Of a stretch of DNA of 64,000 nt, positions 1-10,869 are shown piece by piece; position 1 is the first letter of the stretch, and each line of letters begins with the position of its first letter. Source of the stretch: Symmetrospora coprosmae (taxonomy: Eukaryota > Basidiomycota > Cystobasidiomycetes > Symmetrosporaceae); contig VUYT01000008.1 in NCBI GenBank assembly GCA_008802785.1, positions 62,001 to 126,000 on the forward strand. The letters run 5' to 3'. The notes under the pieces were generated by a model that was not told the origin of the DNA, did no database searches, and worked only from the letters and a program-made list of their open reading frames with translations. The translations under genes and the position numbers were made by a program.

Positions 1-2
1 TG

Positions 3-406
3 GTGCCATTCGGCCTGAATGGTAACGGCGAAGGCGGGCAGACGCTCATTGGCCGCACCGGCGAGTCTGCATCAGAAAGCAGCAGCGTGCGCGATGCGCG
101 CCTCGAGTTTGGCGAGCCGGACGAGGATGAGGAACGCCTGTATGCGGATGCGCGGCAGCACGAATTCGGCGACTACAACTATCCGATCGTCGATGCAAGC
201 AAGGAGGAGGCGAGGCGGAAGATGCGCGATCTCGAAGACGCGTTCATTGCGGGACGGAGTCGGAGGCCGGACTGGCGCACATTGGACCCAGCTGGGATGG
301 GCAAGCGGCGGCAAAGCGGGCCACAGCAGGGTAAGAGTGGCAAAGCCAAAGGAAGTACCGTGCCGGGAAGGACAAGAAACAAGGCACTCCAGGGGGCTGT
401 CGTTGA
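3..406 (+). CDS. 3' end of an unidentified gene (5' part lies outside the window)
   Basis: Reading from base 3, the plus strand encodes an acidic, charged stretch (about 110 residues, including EFGDYNYPIVDASKEEARRK) with GC-rich third positions, so it looks coding. A donor-like gtaagagt at 331 and an acceptor at 391-392 would define a 62-nt intron, after which the frame stops at 404-406. Without that intron the frame stays open to about 875, but that extension reads poorly (many Arg, Cys and His) and lies over better coding signal on the other strand. I do not recognise the protein. The start is outside the window. The true 3' end is uncertain. Confidence 0.4.
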
Positions 407-960
407 TCTGCGCAAGGGCGTCGTAGATCTTCTCGTTGAAGACAAGCAGGCAGAGCAAGAGGAGCAGATTCTCGAGAGGTTGGTCAGGGCCGGTCAGCTT
501 GTTCAGATCAAATCGCTGACGTTGGTTCACGCTGACCCGTGCCGCCAGAGGAGAGCCGTCGCTAAGAGCAGGTGGCCCAAGAAAGCTATTCCGACGGACG
601 TACGGAACGCTCGACAACTCGGATGCCCAGCCAACGGCGGTACCATTTGCGCGCTTTACTGCAAAATTGCCCGAGACGCCGCCCATCGAGTCAGACACGG
701 CACACCGCGAGCCAGGAACGGCGCTCATAGGGAAGCAAGGGCCCACTGTCCAGCTCGAGGAAGAGAACTCGACGGCCGTGCAGGCGCCGGACTTTGCTCG
801 GCTGACGCATCTCCAGGACGGTCAGCCGTTCGAGCAAGTCCACGATCTGCACGACGAAGGGCACGGAGAGAATAACGGTGAAGCCGACAGAGTGGCCGAG
901 GGCTCACCACCCGGTGCGGGTGCTCCGATCCAGCGCAGCAACAGAGACAGTACAGGGCCC
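390..960 (-). CDS. Unresolved multi-exon gene convergent with the previous one
   Basis: On the minus strand, frames between about 960 and 390 have strongly GC-rich third positions and natural composition. One stretch (from about 846 down to 747) reads IVDLLERLTVLEMRQPSKV and can be joined through an 88-nt intron (746-659) to a longer exon starting at 658. That exon contains NGTAVGWASELSSV and then a leucine-rich segment ending near LVFNEKIYDALAQI. An upstream segment resembles a membrane helix, but it could instead be a 61-nt intron (907-847). I could not place the start, the stop or a family. Its 3' end appears to run into the plus-strand gene fragment. Confidence 0.35.
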
Positions 961-993
961 GACTTCAACCCGTGGGATTAGACAGACGAGCAT

Positions 994-1653
994 TCGCTAC
1001 GATACACGTTGGAGAGCGGATGAAAATAGTTCTGTGTGCGCGTTGTTGTCATAGTATGCTCGATTGCAAAGTGACGATCTTGTCCTTGACCCGCGTCTAG
1101 GGTTGCCCGCTCGGGATCTGGGACGGCGAACGCTCAGACTCTTTCCTTCCGCCTTTCACAGCGGGAGGAGCGGCTTCTGCCTCTCCTGCAAGCCACTTCC
1201 CTCGGCAGGGCTGGTGCCGTAACAGGAGGGCTGAAGCCTAGATTGCTTTCGCTCTTCATCGCGTACGCACGGCTCCCAGTCGGTGCCCTATCGGCCGGAA
1301 CGCACGGTCCCGCTCCTTGACCTGCACATCCCTGCAGCCTTCTTCGCGTCAGACCCGGCTGCGCTCCTTCGCGGCTTTACAGCACTTTCGAGCCCATTCC
1401 CTGCCACGCCCTGATCCATCCCTCTCAAGCCCTTCCGACTCGTCCACCAGCCCGGACCCTCCCGGCGCGATGTGTAGTGAGATTTTAACCTCCCCACGTC
1501 TGGCCTGTCGCGTTATGAATTTGCCTTTCTGTAATCACGGGTGGATCAGATTTGGCTTAGTATGGACTTGGGGATTCGTCATCGACCGCGCGACGCGGAG
1601 AGGGCGCCTTTCTGTGTGGGAGGGCCGAGACTGCCGGACAGAGTGGGAGGAAC
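994..1653. other. Region with no gene recognised
   Basis: No reading frame here shows the codon bias or splice signals seen in the neighbouring genes. It may contain upstream sequence of the minus-strand gene and of the small reading frame that follows. Confidence 0.4.
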
Positions 1654-1815
1654 ATGGAGAGGATAGAGACGCAGAGGAAGAAAGGAGGGAGAGCGGCGAC
1701 GCAGGCTTGGGAGAACCTCGGGGACTGGATACAGGCAGAAGCGGCTCAGGCAGGGGACATGTTTGAGGTCGGGCTTTGGAGCAGGCGACGGCTGCCAGCG
1801 ATACGCACGAAGTAG
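1654..1815 (+). CDS. Possible small protein, 53 residues
   Basis: An ATG-initiated frame encodes a short charged protein that contains a Trp-rich amphipathic stretch (QAWENLGDWIQAEAAQAGD) and ends in a basic tail. The composition looks natural for a small gene or a last exon. There is no family match I can name, and upstream exons are possible. The frame is short enough to be chance. Confidence 0.25.
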   Translation: MERIETQRKKGGRAATQAWENLGDWIQAEAAQAGDMFEVGLWSRRRLPAIRTK

Positions 1816-2004
1816 GAATCGAGGTCAGTCATTGCACAATCGCTTACATGCTGTTTTCATGTACGCCAGCTCACCCTTTTCCGGACTGACGGCTGCCAGG
1901 GACGGTCGTCGTGGTGGGCGAAAGGCAGAGGGAGCGAACTTCGGCTGGCTTGCTCTCTTCTCTGTCCACCATCGACAGCAGCAGCAGCAGCAGGTGGAAT
2001 AGCG

Positions 2005-2015
2005 ATACATAAAAG
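2005..2015 (+). promoter_or_regulatory. TATA-like element upstream of cwc21
   Basis: An AT-rich motif, atacataaaag, lies about 28 bp upstream of the cwc21 ATG in otherwise GC-rich DNA. The role is inferred only from position and composition. Confidence 0.25.
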
Positions 2016-2042
2016 CACACAGGACAGCCTGCATCCGCCATC

Positions 2043-3449
2043 ATGTACAACGGCATCGGACTCGTCACGCCGCGAGGCTCGGGGACGTCTGGGTGAGTAG
2101 ACAGACAGCTGGCTTGGACTGAGCCCGCTTTTGAGGCTTCAGTTCGGCAAACCTGCCTCGCGCGCCGAGGGCACGGCAGCGGACCATTGTGCTGTACCAC
2201 TGCACATACTGACACACTCACGCTCTCTCTCTCTGTCTCTTACAGACACATCATCCGCAACCTGTCCCACCTCCGTCCGAGAGACGACTTCCACTCTGGC
2301 CCTTCGGACCTGCGCGACATGCCTGTCCGGCACCGCGCTCCAGATGCTGCCATTCTCGACCACGAGAGGAAGCGCAAGATTGAGGTGCAGTGCCTTGAGC
2401 TGCAGGACAAGCTGGAGGAGGAAGGAGTATCCCCCGAGGATGTGGAAGAGCGGGTCGACATTCTGCGACAGCGCCTCACGCGCGAGCTGAGCCAGGCAGG
2501 AGGACAAGGGCAACGCGGGCCAGAGCGTGGCTCCATCCGCGAGTTCCAGACGCATGAGATTCTCGCTGCCAAAGCAGTCGACAATGCGAAATTCGAGCGC
2601 GCACTCGGCATTCGCAGCGACTACATCGAGGGCGAGAGCATGAACAAGGAGCGTCAGGCCGAGCTCCGTGAGCAGCGCCAGCAGGAGAAGGAGAGGCGCA
2701 ACGTCGAGCTTGCAGAGCGCAAGCGAGCCTACGAAGCTGGCATCGAAGAACGCAAGGCGGAGGAGATCAAGCGGAGGGAGCAGATGGATCTGCGTCGTGC
2801 CGAGATGGAGAGTAGCAGCAGTGCTAGGCCGATGAGAGAGCAGGACAGCAGGAGCAGAGACGCAGGCAGGGCACCGCCGCGCGGCGCCAGGGACGACAGA
2901 GACAGCTACAGGCCGAGCAATGGGGCAGCAATGGGCAGGGGAGCGAGACGGTCAAGGTCACCTCCTCGACGCCGTGACGACAGCCGAGGCAGAGCAAGGG
3001 ACCGTTCCTACTCGCGCAGTATCTCGAGATCCAGGTCGCGGTCGCGATCCCGTTCCCGATCCAGGTCAAGGTCTTCCTCGCGGGGCGCACGCTCCAAGCC
3101 AGCACCCCGCCGGCGTCGGGCCACCTCCTCTGTGTCGCGCTCTCGGTCTCGCTCGCGCTCGCCACCGAGTCGCCGCCGACGCGATCGCTCAATCTCGACA
3201 TCGTCTCGCTCGCGGTCCCGCTCTCGCTCCCGCAGTCGCTCTCCTCGACGAGCGGCTGCGCCAGCTGGAGGATCCGCAGCTGGCGCCGCTTCTTCCCTCT
3301 CCATCAAGGGACGGGCAGCGCGCAAAGACTCTCGCTCGCCATCGCCGTCAGCTGCGTCCCGGCGGGCGGAGAGTCCGGAAGAGAAGAAGCCCAGCAAGCG
3401 ACAGGACAGTAGGAGCGGGAGCGAAGACATGGATGTGCAGAGCGACTAG
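2043..3449 (+). CDS. cwc21: Pre-mRNA splicing factor Cwc21 (SRRM2-like, RS-rich)
   Basis: Two exons, 2043-2092 and 2246-3449, with a 153-nt intron (gtgagtag...ttacag). The product begins MYNGIGLVTPRGSG, the hallmark N-terminus of Cwc21/SRRM2 proteins, followed by NLSHLRPRDD. The cwf21 domain (about residues 55-100) reads ILDHERKRKIEV...VDILRQRL. A coiled, charged middle follows, then a long Arg/Ser tail from about residue 260. Cwc21 is a peripheral spliceosome component that binds Prp8 and Snu114 near the catalytic centre. Yeast Cwc21 lacks the long RS tail, so the tail makes this protein closer to SRRM2. The conserved start is split by the intron, so it is easily missed in automatic annotation. 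Confidence 0.95.
3004..3240 (+). repeat. Low-complexity Arg/Ser codon repeat
   Basis: Imperfect tandem six-base units of the type cgctcg/aggtcg encode the RS dipeptide tail of Cwc21. Such repeats vary in length between strains and produce long spurious frames on the other strand. Confidence 0.8.
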
Positions 3450-3590
3450 GTCTCAACTCTAGCTCGAGGTTCGGGTTGGCGAAAGGGATCCAGGCAGACG
3501 CAAACTGTACAATATCGCTGGGCTCCATTACCACCTTACCAGTACTTGAACAACAACAGTGCACTTGTAGTCACACCATCTGTTACTCCG

Positions 3591-5682
3591 TCAAGCTGCG
3601 GCCTCGAGGTCTGCTGCTGTACTGCTTGATGGAGCTCCGGAGGCGCCCTGCGGCCTCCAGGCTGGGTAGTAGAGATACACGGGTGGAACTGCGACAAGGA
3701 AGAAGGCCACTGTGACGCCGACCTAGCAGAGATGGCAGAAACCCCTCTGTGTGAGCTGCTGAAGCCAGCATGATCCTGACTGAAACGCACCATGGTATAC
3801 CATCCTCTTCCTATGCCCAGCGCTTCGAGAATCTGGCCTGCCATCAGCGGGCCAATGAAGCTACCAACGGAGAAGCTCAGGTTGAAAAGACTGTGGGAGG
3901 CAGTCGTGAGCTCTGCGCCTCGGTGGGAGCGAGGCCCTGCGCCGGACCCACCTGTAGGCATGCGCGAAGCCCAGGCCGGGTGTGTCTCGGACAATCGCAG
4001 CCAGGTCGGCCGAACATGGCGGCATCGGGACTGCTCCAGCCGCGCCTATGCAAACTTACAGAATCAGCGGTATTCCGCCATGCCTCGCTCCTGTGGTGTG
4101 GGGCACTTACCGACAAGAGTGAGCACAACGACGAAAGCGGCCAGGTTCATCGTGCTGATCGTGAGCAGCGCAATAAACGGGCAGATGCTGATGATCCCGA
4201 CCAGAGCGACTGGCTTCTGCCCGTACTTATCCGCCAGAAAGCCCGCTAACGGCGAGATGATGAGCGCTGGCACCGCGAAAGCGATGAAGACGAGGCCGGC
4301 CCCCGTCGAATTCAGGCCATAGCGCTGGTTGAGACGTAGCGTCAAGGCTGCATCGAAATTTCCGAAGAGCACGCCGAACGCGAGCGCAATGAGCATTGAC
4401 GCTATCGCCCGGGGCTGGTAGGTGAGCTTCGCGAACGCCACGAGCGGGCTTGGTACCTTCACCCCATCCTTTTCTATGGTCTCGGTGATGAGTTGGCGCT
4501 CTTTCTGCTCCAGCTCGTTTGCAGTGACCGGCGCAGGGGCCGTCTTCCACCTGGCGGCTCGATAAGGTTCGACAATGACCAGCCGTAATAGCAGGTCCAC
4601 CGTGACCTGCGCCAAGGCGTACGGTCAGCGATTTGCGAAGTGAGTCACCCGCTGCATCCCACCATACTGACCAAGCAAATGGAAAAGATCCACGGCGCGT
4701 AATATCCAAGGTGATCGTACAGCGCCCCTCCTATCGCAGGGCCGCACACGCTGCCGAGAGCCAGGCCGATCATGGCATGGCCAGATGCGACCGCCATCCT
4801 CTCTTCAGAGACGCAGTCCTGAATGGAGATTATGAGCTTTCTGTAGGTTGGGCGGAGTAAAGAGACTTGACGCTTACTGCCAGAAGTGCGAACCCAAGCA
4901 CGAATACGCCTGTCCCGCTGACGCCTTGCAAAATCCGTGACACCAGGAGAAGGGGGAAGGTGGTAGAGAGCATGAACATGATGAGAGCGCCGATCATGAA
5001 CAGAAGGCAGAGAATGAGCGGCATCTGCCTGCCGCGTGTCTTCTCGCCCAAGTAGCCGATGATCGGCGACGAGACGATGAGGCCACCGGCATAGGCTGAG
5101 TGCGTGGTCGAGTAGCATGCGCGGCGAAGGGGTAGCGTCGGTCAGCGGTTCAACCGGTATGACCCAATTGCGAACGTACTTACCGGCGACGAGCCATCCG
5201 GTCAGCGAAGATACGTTGTCGTAGCCGAGCTCGCGCAACCGGAAAGGAACGACGGGCGCTGCGATGCCGTAGACTGCAAGGTCGACAAAGATGCCGTAGC
5301 CGACTTTTACATATCATCTACGTCAGTCTAGGCCATCTTCAGGTTGGGCGGAGAGGCATGCAGCCGCACCGACAAAGGTGATGAACATCTCATGGCTTCG
5401 AAAGGCTAAGAACGCAGGCCGCTTGTGCCGCCGCACGATGCGCGACCAGACTCCTCCTTCGCGTCCCTGCTCATGTGCGACACTGTCTGAAGTGGCAGCC
5501 AATTCCGCGTCTGCGCTGATCTCGGGCGGCGCTGCCCGAGTCGAAGCATCTTTCCGCTCGCTATCGGCAGCGATCCAGTCTTCACGGGGCATTCGGGCAG
5601 CGCCTGCTATGCAAGCTCGGAAATCCGGAATGTGAGCGGAAGAGAGGCCTGGTGCAGCATTGAATGGCCTCGTGCTGGCCAT
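3591..5682 (-). CDS. MFS transporter, DHA1/VMAT-like (tandem paralogue A)
   Basis: Eight exons: 5682-5370, 5303-5184, 5095-4878, 4818-4672, 4606-4111, 4045-3952, 3890-3791, 3722-3591, giving 539 residues. A cytoplasmic N-terminus of about 100 residues precedes the first helix (FVDLAVYGIAAPVVPF). MFS loop motifs are seen twice: GYLGEKTRGRQ after helix 2 and GFLADKYGQKP in the second half. LFNLSFSVGSFIGPLMAG is a typical helix-11 segment. The family exports drugs, amines or other small molecules by proton antiport at plasma or vacuolar membranes; the substrate is unknown. It lies 160 bp downstream of a closely similar paralogue in the same orientation, with equivalent exons of 94 and 100 nt, so it arose by tandem duplication. 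It is longer at the N-terminus than its partner. Confidence 0.9.
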
Positions 5683-5842
5683 GTGCGAGATCTGCCTTCT
5701 TATCGATGCCGCGATGCCGACGGCCGATCGGAACCGACCCAGTCGCTTCGAGTCGCCCCGAGTCGCTTCGAGCATCAGACGCTGCACTCCGCTCGACCCT
5801 AACAAGTGGCTGAATATGCACTACAACAACAGAAAGGGTGCT

Positions 5843-7835
5843 TCAGGGCGCAACTGAGGCTACTGGCTGAAGCTCAACCATCAGCTTTTGGCCCTTTGCC
5901 AGCTTCCATGCGGGATAGTAAATCAGGATCATGGGGATAGCCAGCAAGTAGAAGGCAACTGTGACGCCAGCCTGTCATGACAGGGTTAACCGCAGACTGG
6001 CCGCATCAGCCGCAGCCAATCACAAATGCCTACACAACTTCTTACTCACCGTTGCGTACCACCCTTCCCGAATGCCTAGGTGCTCAAGCAGTTGTGACGC
6101 GATGATTGGTCCGACAAAGCTCCCGATGGCGAAGCTCATATTGAACAAGCTGGCTCCCCGCCCGTTAGCCCGCTATCTCTATTCGAGTATCCCTCAAGGA
6201 CTAACCTATATGCATGGGCATTGCCTGCGCCCGGGAGCTCGTGCACTAGCTCGGCGAGATCGGCTGTGCAGGGGGGGAACGTGAAGGACGCTGTGACCCC
6301 TAACGTGCGGAAGCGGCTCAGCTGGCTTCACTATCGGGAGGAGAGAATCGCCAACTCACCGACAAACGTCAAAACGGCCACGAAAGCCACCAGGTTCATC
6401 CTTTCAATCGTCAAGAGAGCGAAGAAAGGACAAACGCCAAGGACGCCTATCAGGACAGCTGGCTTCTGTCCGTATCTGTCGCTCAAGTAGCCCGACAGCG
6501 GTGAAAAGATGACAGTGGGAATGGCGAACGCGATGAAAACGAGGCCGGCTCCGGTAGCAGAGAGGCCGTAGCGCTCGTGGAGGCGTAGGGTGAGGGCTGC
6601 GTCCAGGTTGCCGAAGAGCACACCAGCTGCGATTGAGACGAGCATTGATGCCAGTGCACGCGGGTGGCAGGCCAGCTTTGCGAAAGCCAAGGCTGGGCCT
6701 GGCGTCTTCTTGCTGGGGGGCTGCACCAGGGTTCCGGCTTGCGCCTCTTCTGCTTTCTGCTCGCTTTCCACGTCCGAAATGGCACCGGCCGAGAGATCCG
6801 GGCTTCGCCATGGTGCGGCTCGGTCTGCTTCAATGATGAAAAGACGGAGGACCAGGTCTACCACGACCTGCAGTGGCAAAGACGTCAGCACCTGTAGCAT
6901 GTACAGCAATGGCACGAGACTCACCAAGGCGATGCATAGAATCCACGGTGCTGCATAGCCCAACTGGTCGTAGAGGGCGCCACCAGCAACCGGACCCAGC
7001 ACGCTCCCGAGGGAAAGGCCAATCATGGCATTCCCAGATGCGGCAGCCACACGCTCCGCAGGCACACATTCCGCCAGAAGGGCCAGGCCAAGACTGAAGA
7101 GAACCGTGCCGCTGATGCCTTGCAGGATGCGCGAGACCAGGAGCAGGGCGAAGGTCTTGCTCACCATGAACATAACCAGAGAAGCGATTAGGAAGAGGAG
7201 ACCGATGACGAGTGGTAGCTGCCTGCCTCGCGTCCGTTCACCGAGGTAGCCCACGACGGGCGAGCTCAAGATTAGGCCGCCGGCGTAGGCTAATTCCCAT
7301 GGCGGCCAAGAGGCGGCGTCAATATCATCAGCCGATTGTGCGGCAGACACGGCCGAATCGTCGAACAGCTCACCGGCCACTAGCCAGCCAGTCATGGCAG
7401 ATACATTGTCTTCGTGCCCGAGCTCTCGCAAGCGGAAAGGGACGACAGGGGCAGCGCATCCGTAGACTGTTGAGGACAGGAACAACGTCAGCAAGCGTCA
7501 AGCATACGTCCAGCAGATGCAGCTATCAGCGCACCAAATAGATCGACAAAGATGCCGAAGCCAACTGACATGTTGACGCCGGTCAAGCCAATTAGTATAG
7601 ATTGTCGATACGAGCCTTTGGGCATGCGGAGACACGCACCGACAAATGTGATGAAGCCCTCGGAGCTCCTGAAGCCCAGGCACACAGGCCTTTTGCCACG
7701 TCTGGTTAGACGGGAGAATGGCTTTGGCCTCGCGTGGGCTGGGAAGCCCAGGTCCTTGGGTAGGTGTGTGACGAATTCGAAGCCGGAGTCATGGGACTGG
7801 GGAGTGCCAGGTTTGTCGTCGGACATGATGGACAT
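5843..7835 (-). CDS. MFS transporter, DHA1/VMAT-like (tandem paralogue B)
   Basis: Eight exons: 7835-7640, 7564-7535, 7466-7374, 7289-6925, 6867-6360, 6299-6206, 6149-6050, 5971-5843, giving 504 residues. Motifs match paralogue A: GIFVDLFVYGCAAPVVPF, GYLGERTRGRQLP, GYLSDRYGQKP and PPCTADLAELVHELPG. Exon 2 has only 30 nt. The intron 6924-6868 region reads open in frame (donor gtgagtct, acceptor cactgcag), so it could be mistaken for coding sequence. An intron present in A between ALLA and the DCV/ECV motif is absent here, while B has an extra intron near helix 1. A second in-frame ATG at 7826 is possible. Likely a proton-coupled exporter of unknown substrate. Confidence 0.9.
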
Positions 7836-8295
7836 GTTGTTCTCCGCACGATGGCCAGGCTGAGAAGCGATAGATACACGAGCGGAGAAGAAGGAGGAGA
7901 GCGAAGGAAGAGCCCTTGTGTGCCGGGTGCATCTTCGCAACCGTCTGCGCTGCCAGCAATGCAGTCATGTCATCTGCTTGTCAGAAGCGGAAGACCTGCG
8001 AAGCGCGCAAGAGCACAAAATAACGGGAGCGTGCGTGCCAGGGCCGATGCGCGGTCGATCCGCTTGCGTAAAGGCATGCGCCTTACGGCAGCAGCAAAGA
8101 AACGTGGGATGGCGGAGTATTAGCTAAAGAGATTGGTCATCTGTTCCTGCATTGTGCGCCTTTAGCATTGAATCCGGAGCCGTTGTTGTGCGCAAACGCG
8201 CGGGATGAGCCAGGTCGCGTCGTTCTCGGGGAGCTCGTTGGCTCGCGGCGAAACAGGAACAGTCTCTGCTTCATTCCCGCCTCGTCATCAAAAGC
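7836..8295. other. Spacer upstream of MFS paralogue B
   Basis: About 460 bp between the 5' end of paralogue B and the 3' end of the next minus-strand gene. It should hold the promoter of B. No gene or recognisable element was seen. Confidence 0.5.
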
Positions 8296-9581
8296 TTACA
8301 CAATGATGTACTTGAGTTCGCGCGATGCAGTATACACGTTGAGTTCGAGCGCAATGCAAGCCAAGATCTGGTTCATCGGGAAAGCATGCCATCTCGTCAG
8401 CTCGTGCCCTTTGGACCGGGCACAGACTCATGCCGTTCTGACAACTTACGACGAGTATAGGAAAGAAGATGTACGCGAAATAGAAGAAGAGCTTCGACGA
8501 GAACAGGCTCGAGAAGTCATCCGTCACCGCTACGATGAGAAAATTGTACAGGACCGGGATGAACACGAAGAGATTTATGACCAGCACCAGCACCCTCGCC
8601 GAGAGGATGTTGCGATTCCGGTACTTTATGACGGCAGCTCTAGGGGTTTTGCTGGTATCAGCTATTTGCCGTTGCGAACAGCCCTCTGCCTGCTGGGCGC
8701 CAGACTCACGCGAAAAGCATGAGCTGCTCGAGCCGGACACCGGAGACCACTGGCATCAGCCCTTGCAATATCCCTCGAAGCCAACGCCACTGTCCTGCAC
8801 GCACATTCAGCAACATGATGAGAAAGACGATCAGACTCGCTGCCAGGCGTAGCGACGAGCTACGGGAGCTCGGCGGGATCGCATCAGCGGGCGTCGGCAG
8901 CTGCGAGAATCCGTAGATGTACAGAGCGCCGGCCAAGATGAGCAGGATGCGGGCGGCAATGGTGAAGCGCGAGATCCAGTGCCCTTTCGGTGGGACAAGC
9001 GGCCGAGTGAGCACTTTCCCGTCGAGCAGGACGCTCTGAATCGCCTCGACCAGAATCTCATCCCGTGTCAATGTGAGCGCGGGCTGGTCAACTGACGAAA
9101 CGACAGCTAGGTGTCAGCTGACGCCTTAAGATCGGGGCTGATTCGGACGCACCCCATATCAGGGATGCAATGACGAAGAAGATTTGTTCGGCAATGAATG
9201 TGCTTTTCGCGCGACTTCCGCCAGCCAAGCCAGCTCGTATCCACCATGCAAGCACCATGGAGAAGCAAGACACGGCCAGCGAGAGCAAGATGCCCGTCTG
9301 GTATGTGCGGGACGGTGGCATCAGTCGACCTGTCCACGAGGAAGCGGACGAGCAACAGTCCAGCGCACCTTGTACGGCGTGTTCACGACGTCTCCGTCCT
9401 TGCGCGGTTTCCGCCATTGAAAGACAGCCCCAGCGCCCAGGGCGAGAAAGACGAAGCTGAAGATGATGGAAATGAAGAGATCCTCGTTGTTTGTCGGGAC
9501 CCCTCCGATTAGACGCGCATGTAGATTGTAGCCTGCGCTGTCCCATGTCTGCTGTGTTGTGGAACCAGTCGCGGTCGCCAT
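8296..9581 (-). CDS. Seven-helix fungal membrane protein, function unknown
   Basis: Five exons: 9581-9369, 9297-9153, 9091-8710, 8651-8450, 8367-8296, giving 337 residues. Seven hydrophobic segments are visible: DLFISIIFSFVFLALGAGAV; TGILLSLAVSCFSMVLAWW; FIAEQIFFVIASLIWG; FTIAARILLILAGALYIYG; LRLAASLIVFLIMLLNV; VLVLVINLFVFIPVLYNFLI; and a last one made by joining FYFAYIFFPILV to ILACIAL across an intron. A short N-terminus contains GGVPTNNED before helix 1. Topology resembles fungal seven-TM families such as RTA1-like and related uncharacterised proteins, but I cannot place it in one. It follows the two transporters in the same orientation and is divergent from the Nudix gene across 237 bp. 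Confidence 0.75.
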
Positions 9582-9818
9582 AGTGTGCGAGAGTCGCGGA
9601 CGGAACAATTCGTGATATGGTCGGGAGGTGTGAGCCAGAGCATTGCGATACATGTGCGGGCGGAGGATATGTAGATGTTGACGATGCCGCCTCCGCTCTG
9701 CCGGGCCGGTGCCGGATCTCGAGGTGGAGAGACGCGTCGGTGGCGATCTCCTCCCTGTCTGGCTTCGGGTTGCCGGTGCTCGCATCGCGACACGGACTCG
9801 ACAACCGATAGCCTGAAG
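9582..9818. promoter_or_regulatory. Divergent promoter region
   Basis: 237 bp separate the start codons of the seven-helix protein (minus) and the ADP-ribose pyrophosphatase (plus), so both promoters must lie here or overlap the 5' UTRs. An in-frame upstream ATG at 9675 would add a basic N-terminus to the Nudix protein. Confidence 0.5.
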
Positions 9819-10854
9819 ATGTCGAGTAACAAGCAATCCTTGGCAACTCCAGTCACGACTCTCGGCAACCCTGAGGTGCTCTCGTCGAAGCCGATCTCCT
9901 CACAGGACTCGAAGTTCGTCGAGCTGAATGCACTGACGTACCGAGCGGCTAACGGCACCGAGGTGTGTCTGAAGCATGAGCTCCGCGCCAAGTCCATATG
10001 CGTCTGTCCTGACGTCTCTGCCACTCCTGCACGGCAGCGACACTGGGAGTCCACGAATCGCAAGACGAGGAGTGAGGGCGTCACTGCCGATGCGGTCGAC
10101 ATCTTCGCGCACATCACGCATCGCAACAAGCCTGCCTCGACGATCATTGTTCTGCAGTTCCGAGTGAGTCCCGCACATGCTACAAGTCCGAGCACGTCGG
10201 AGCTGATCTCGAGCGCCCACTCAATCCCGCAGCCACCCATCAATGCCATCTCGGTCGAGTTCCCGGCGGGCCTAATCGATGAAGGCGAAGACCCTTCGCA
10301 GGCTGCGCTGAGGGAGCTTGCAGAAGAGACAGGGTACGGAAGTAACGAGGCCACTCGGGGCAAGGTAACCGCTGTCAGCAAGGTCTGCGCCGACTCTCCA
10401 GGCGAGTACAACAGAGCCTTGCGCTGCATCAGTACAGGGTCATGGCGGCTAATCCAGCAGACACGCACACACTCGCCAGGCATGTCGACCGAGACGACTG
10501 TCTTCGTCACGGTCAAGGTCGAGCTCGATGAGAGCTTGGATAGCTTCCCGGAGCCAAAGCAGAACCTGGACGAGGGCGAATTTGTGAGTTGAAGCTGCCT
10601 TCTCAGGATACCTAATCAGCCCATGCTGAGCGACCTCCTCCAGATTGAGAAGCGCGTCGTGGCCATCAAAGGTACCCGAGCTCGCTGTTTCGGAAACAAT
10701 GAGCCAGGCCAGCTGACCTGGCTCGTCTTGCTCTGTTCCCTCTTACGCAGACCTCCATGACACCCTAGAAGCATACCAGCAGCTAGGCTACATGGTTGAT
10801 ACGCGACTGCACCACTTCGCTTACGGACTGAAAGTGGCACATCAATTTAGATGA
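9819..10854 (+). CDS. YSA1: ADP-ribose pyrophosphatase, Nudix family (Ysa1/NUDT5-like)
   Basis: Six exons: 9819-9962, 10038-10163, 10233-10401, 10480-10583, 10644-10671, 10751-10854, giving 224 residues. The Nudix box GX5EX7REUXEEXGU is present as GLIDEGE...RELAEETGY, preceded by AISVEFPAG. ERHWESTNRKTR and PASTIIVLQFR match the N-terminal strand and dimer region of Ysa1. The C-terminal part reads EFIEKRVVAIKDLHDTL...VDTRLHHFAYGLK. The enzyme hydrolyses ADP-ribose to AMP and ribose-5-phosphate. The intron 10402-10479 starts with gcgagt, making it a GC-AG intron; it is 78 nt and open in frame. Removing it restores the family motif CADSPGMS. The gene ends 15 bp from the convergent UFE1 gene. 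Confidence 0.9.
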
Positions 10855-10869
10855 TTGCGTGCCCGGCCC

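Noticed and set aside
1317-1766. Plus-strand open frame of about 149 residues
   Set aside because: Composition is low-complexity and unlike neighbouring genes. A shorter ATG frame within the interval looks better, though still weak.
9675-9818. Upstream ATG extension of the Nudix protein as a mitochondrial presequence
   Set aside because: It would place coding sequence deep in a 237-bp divergent promoter. The ATG at 9819 fits the family start better; the extension cannot be excluded.
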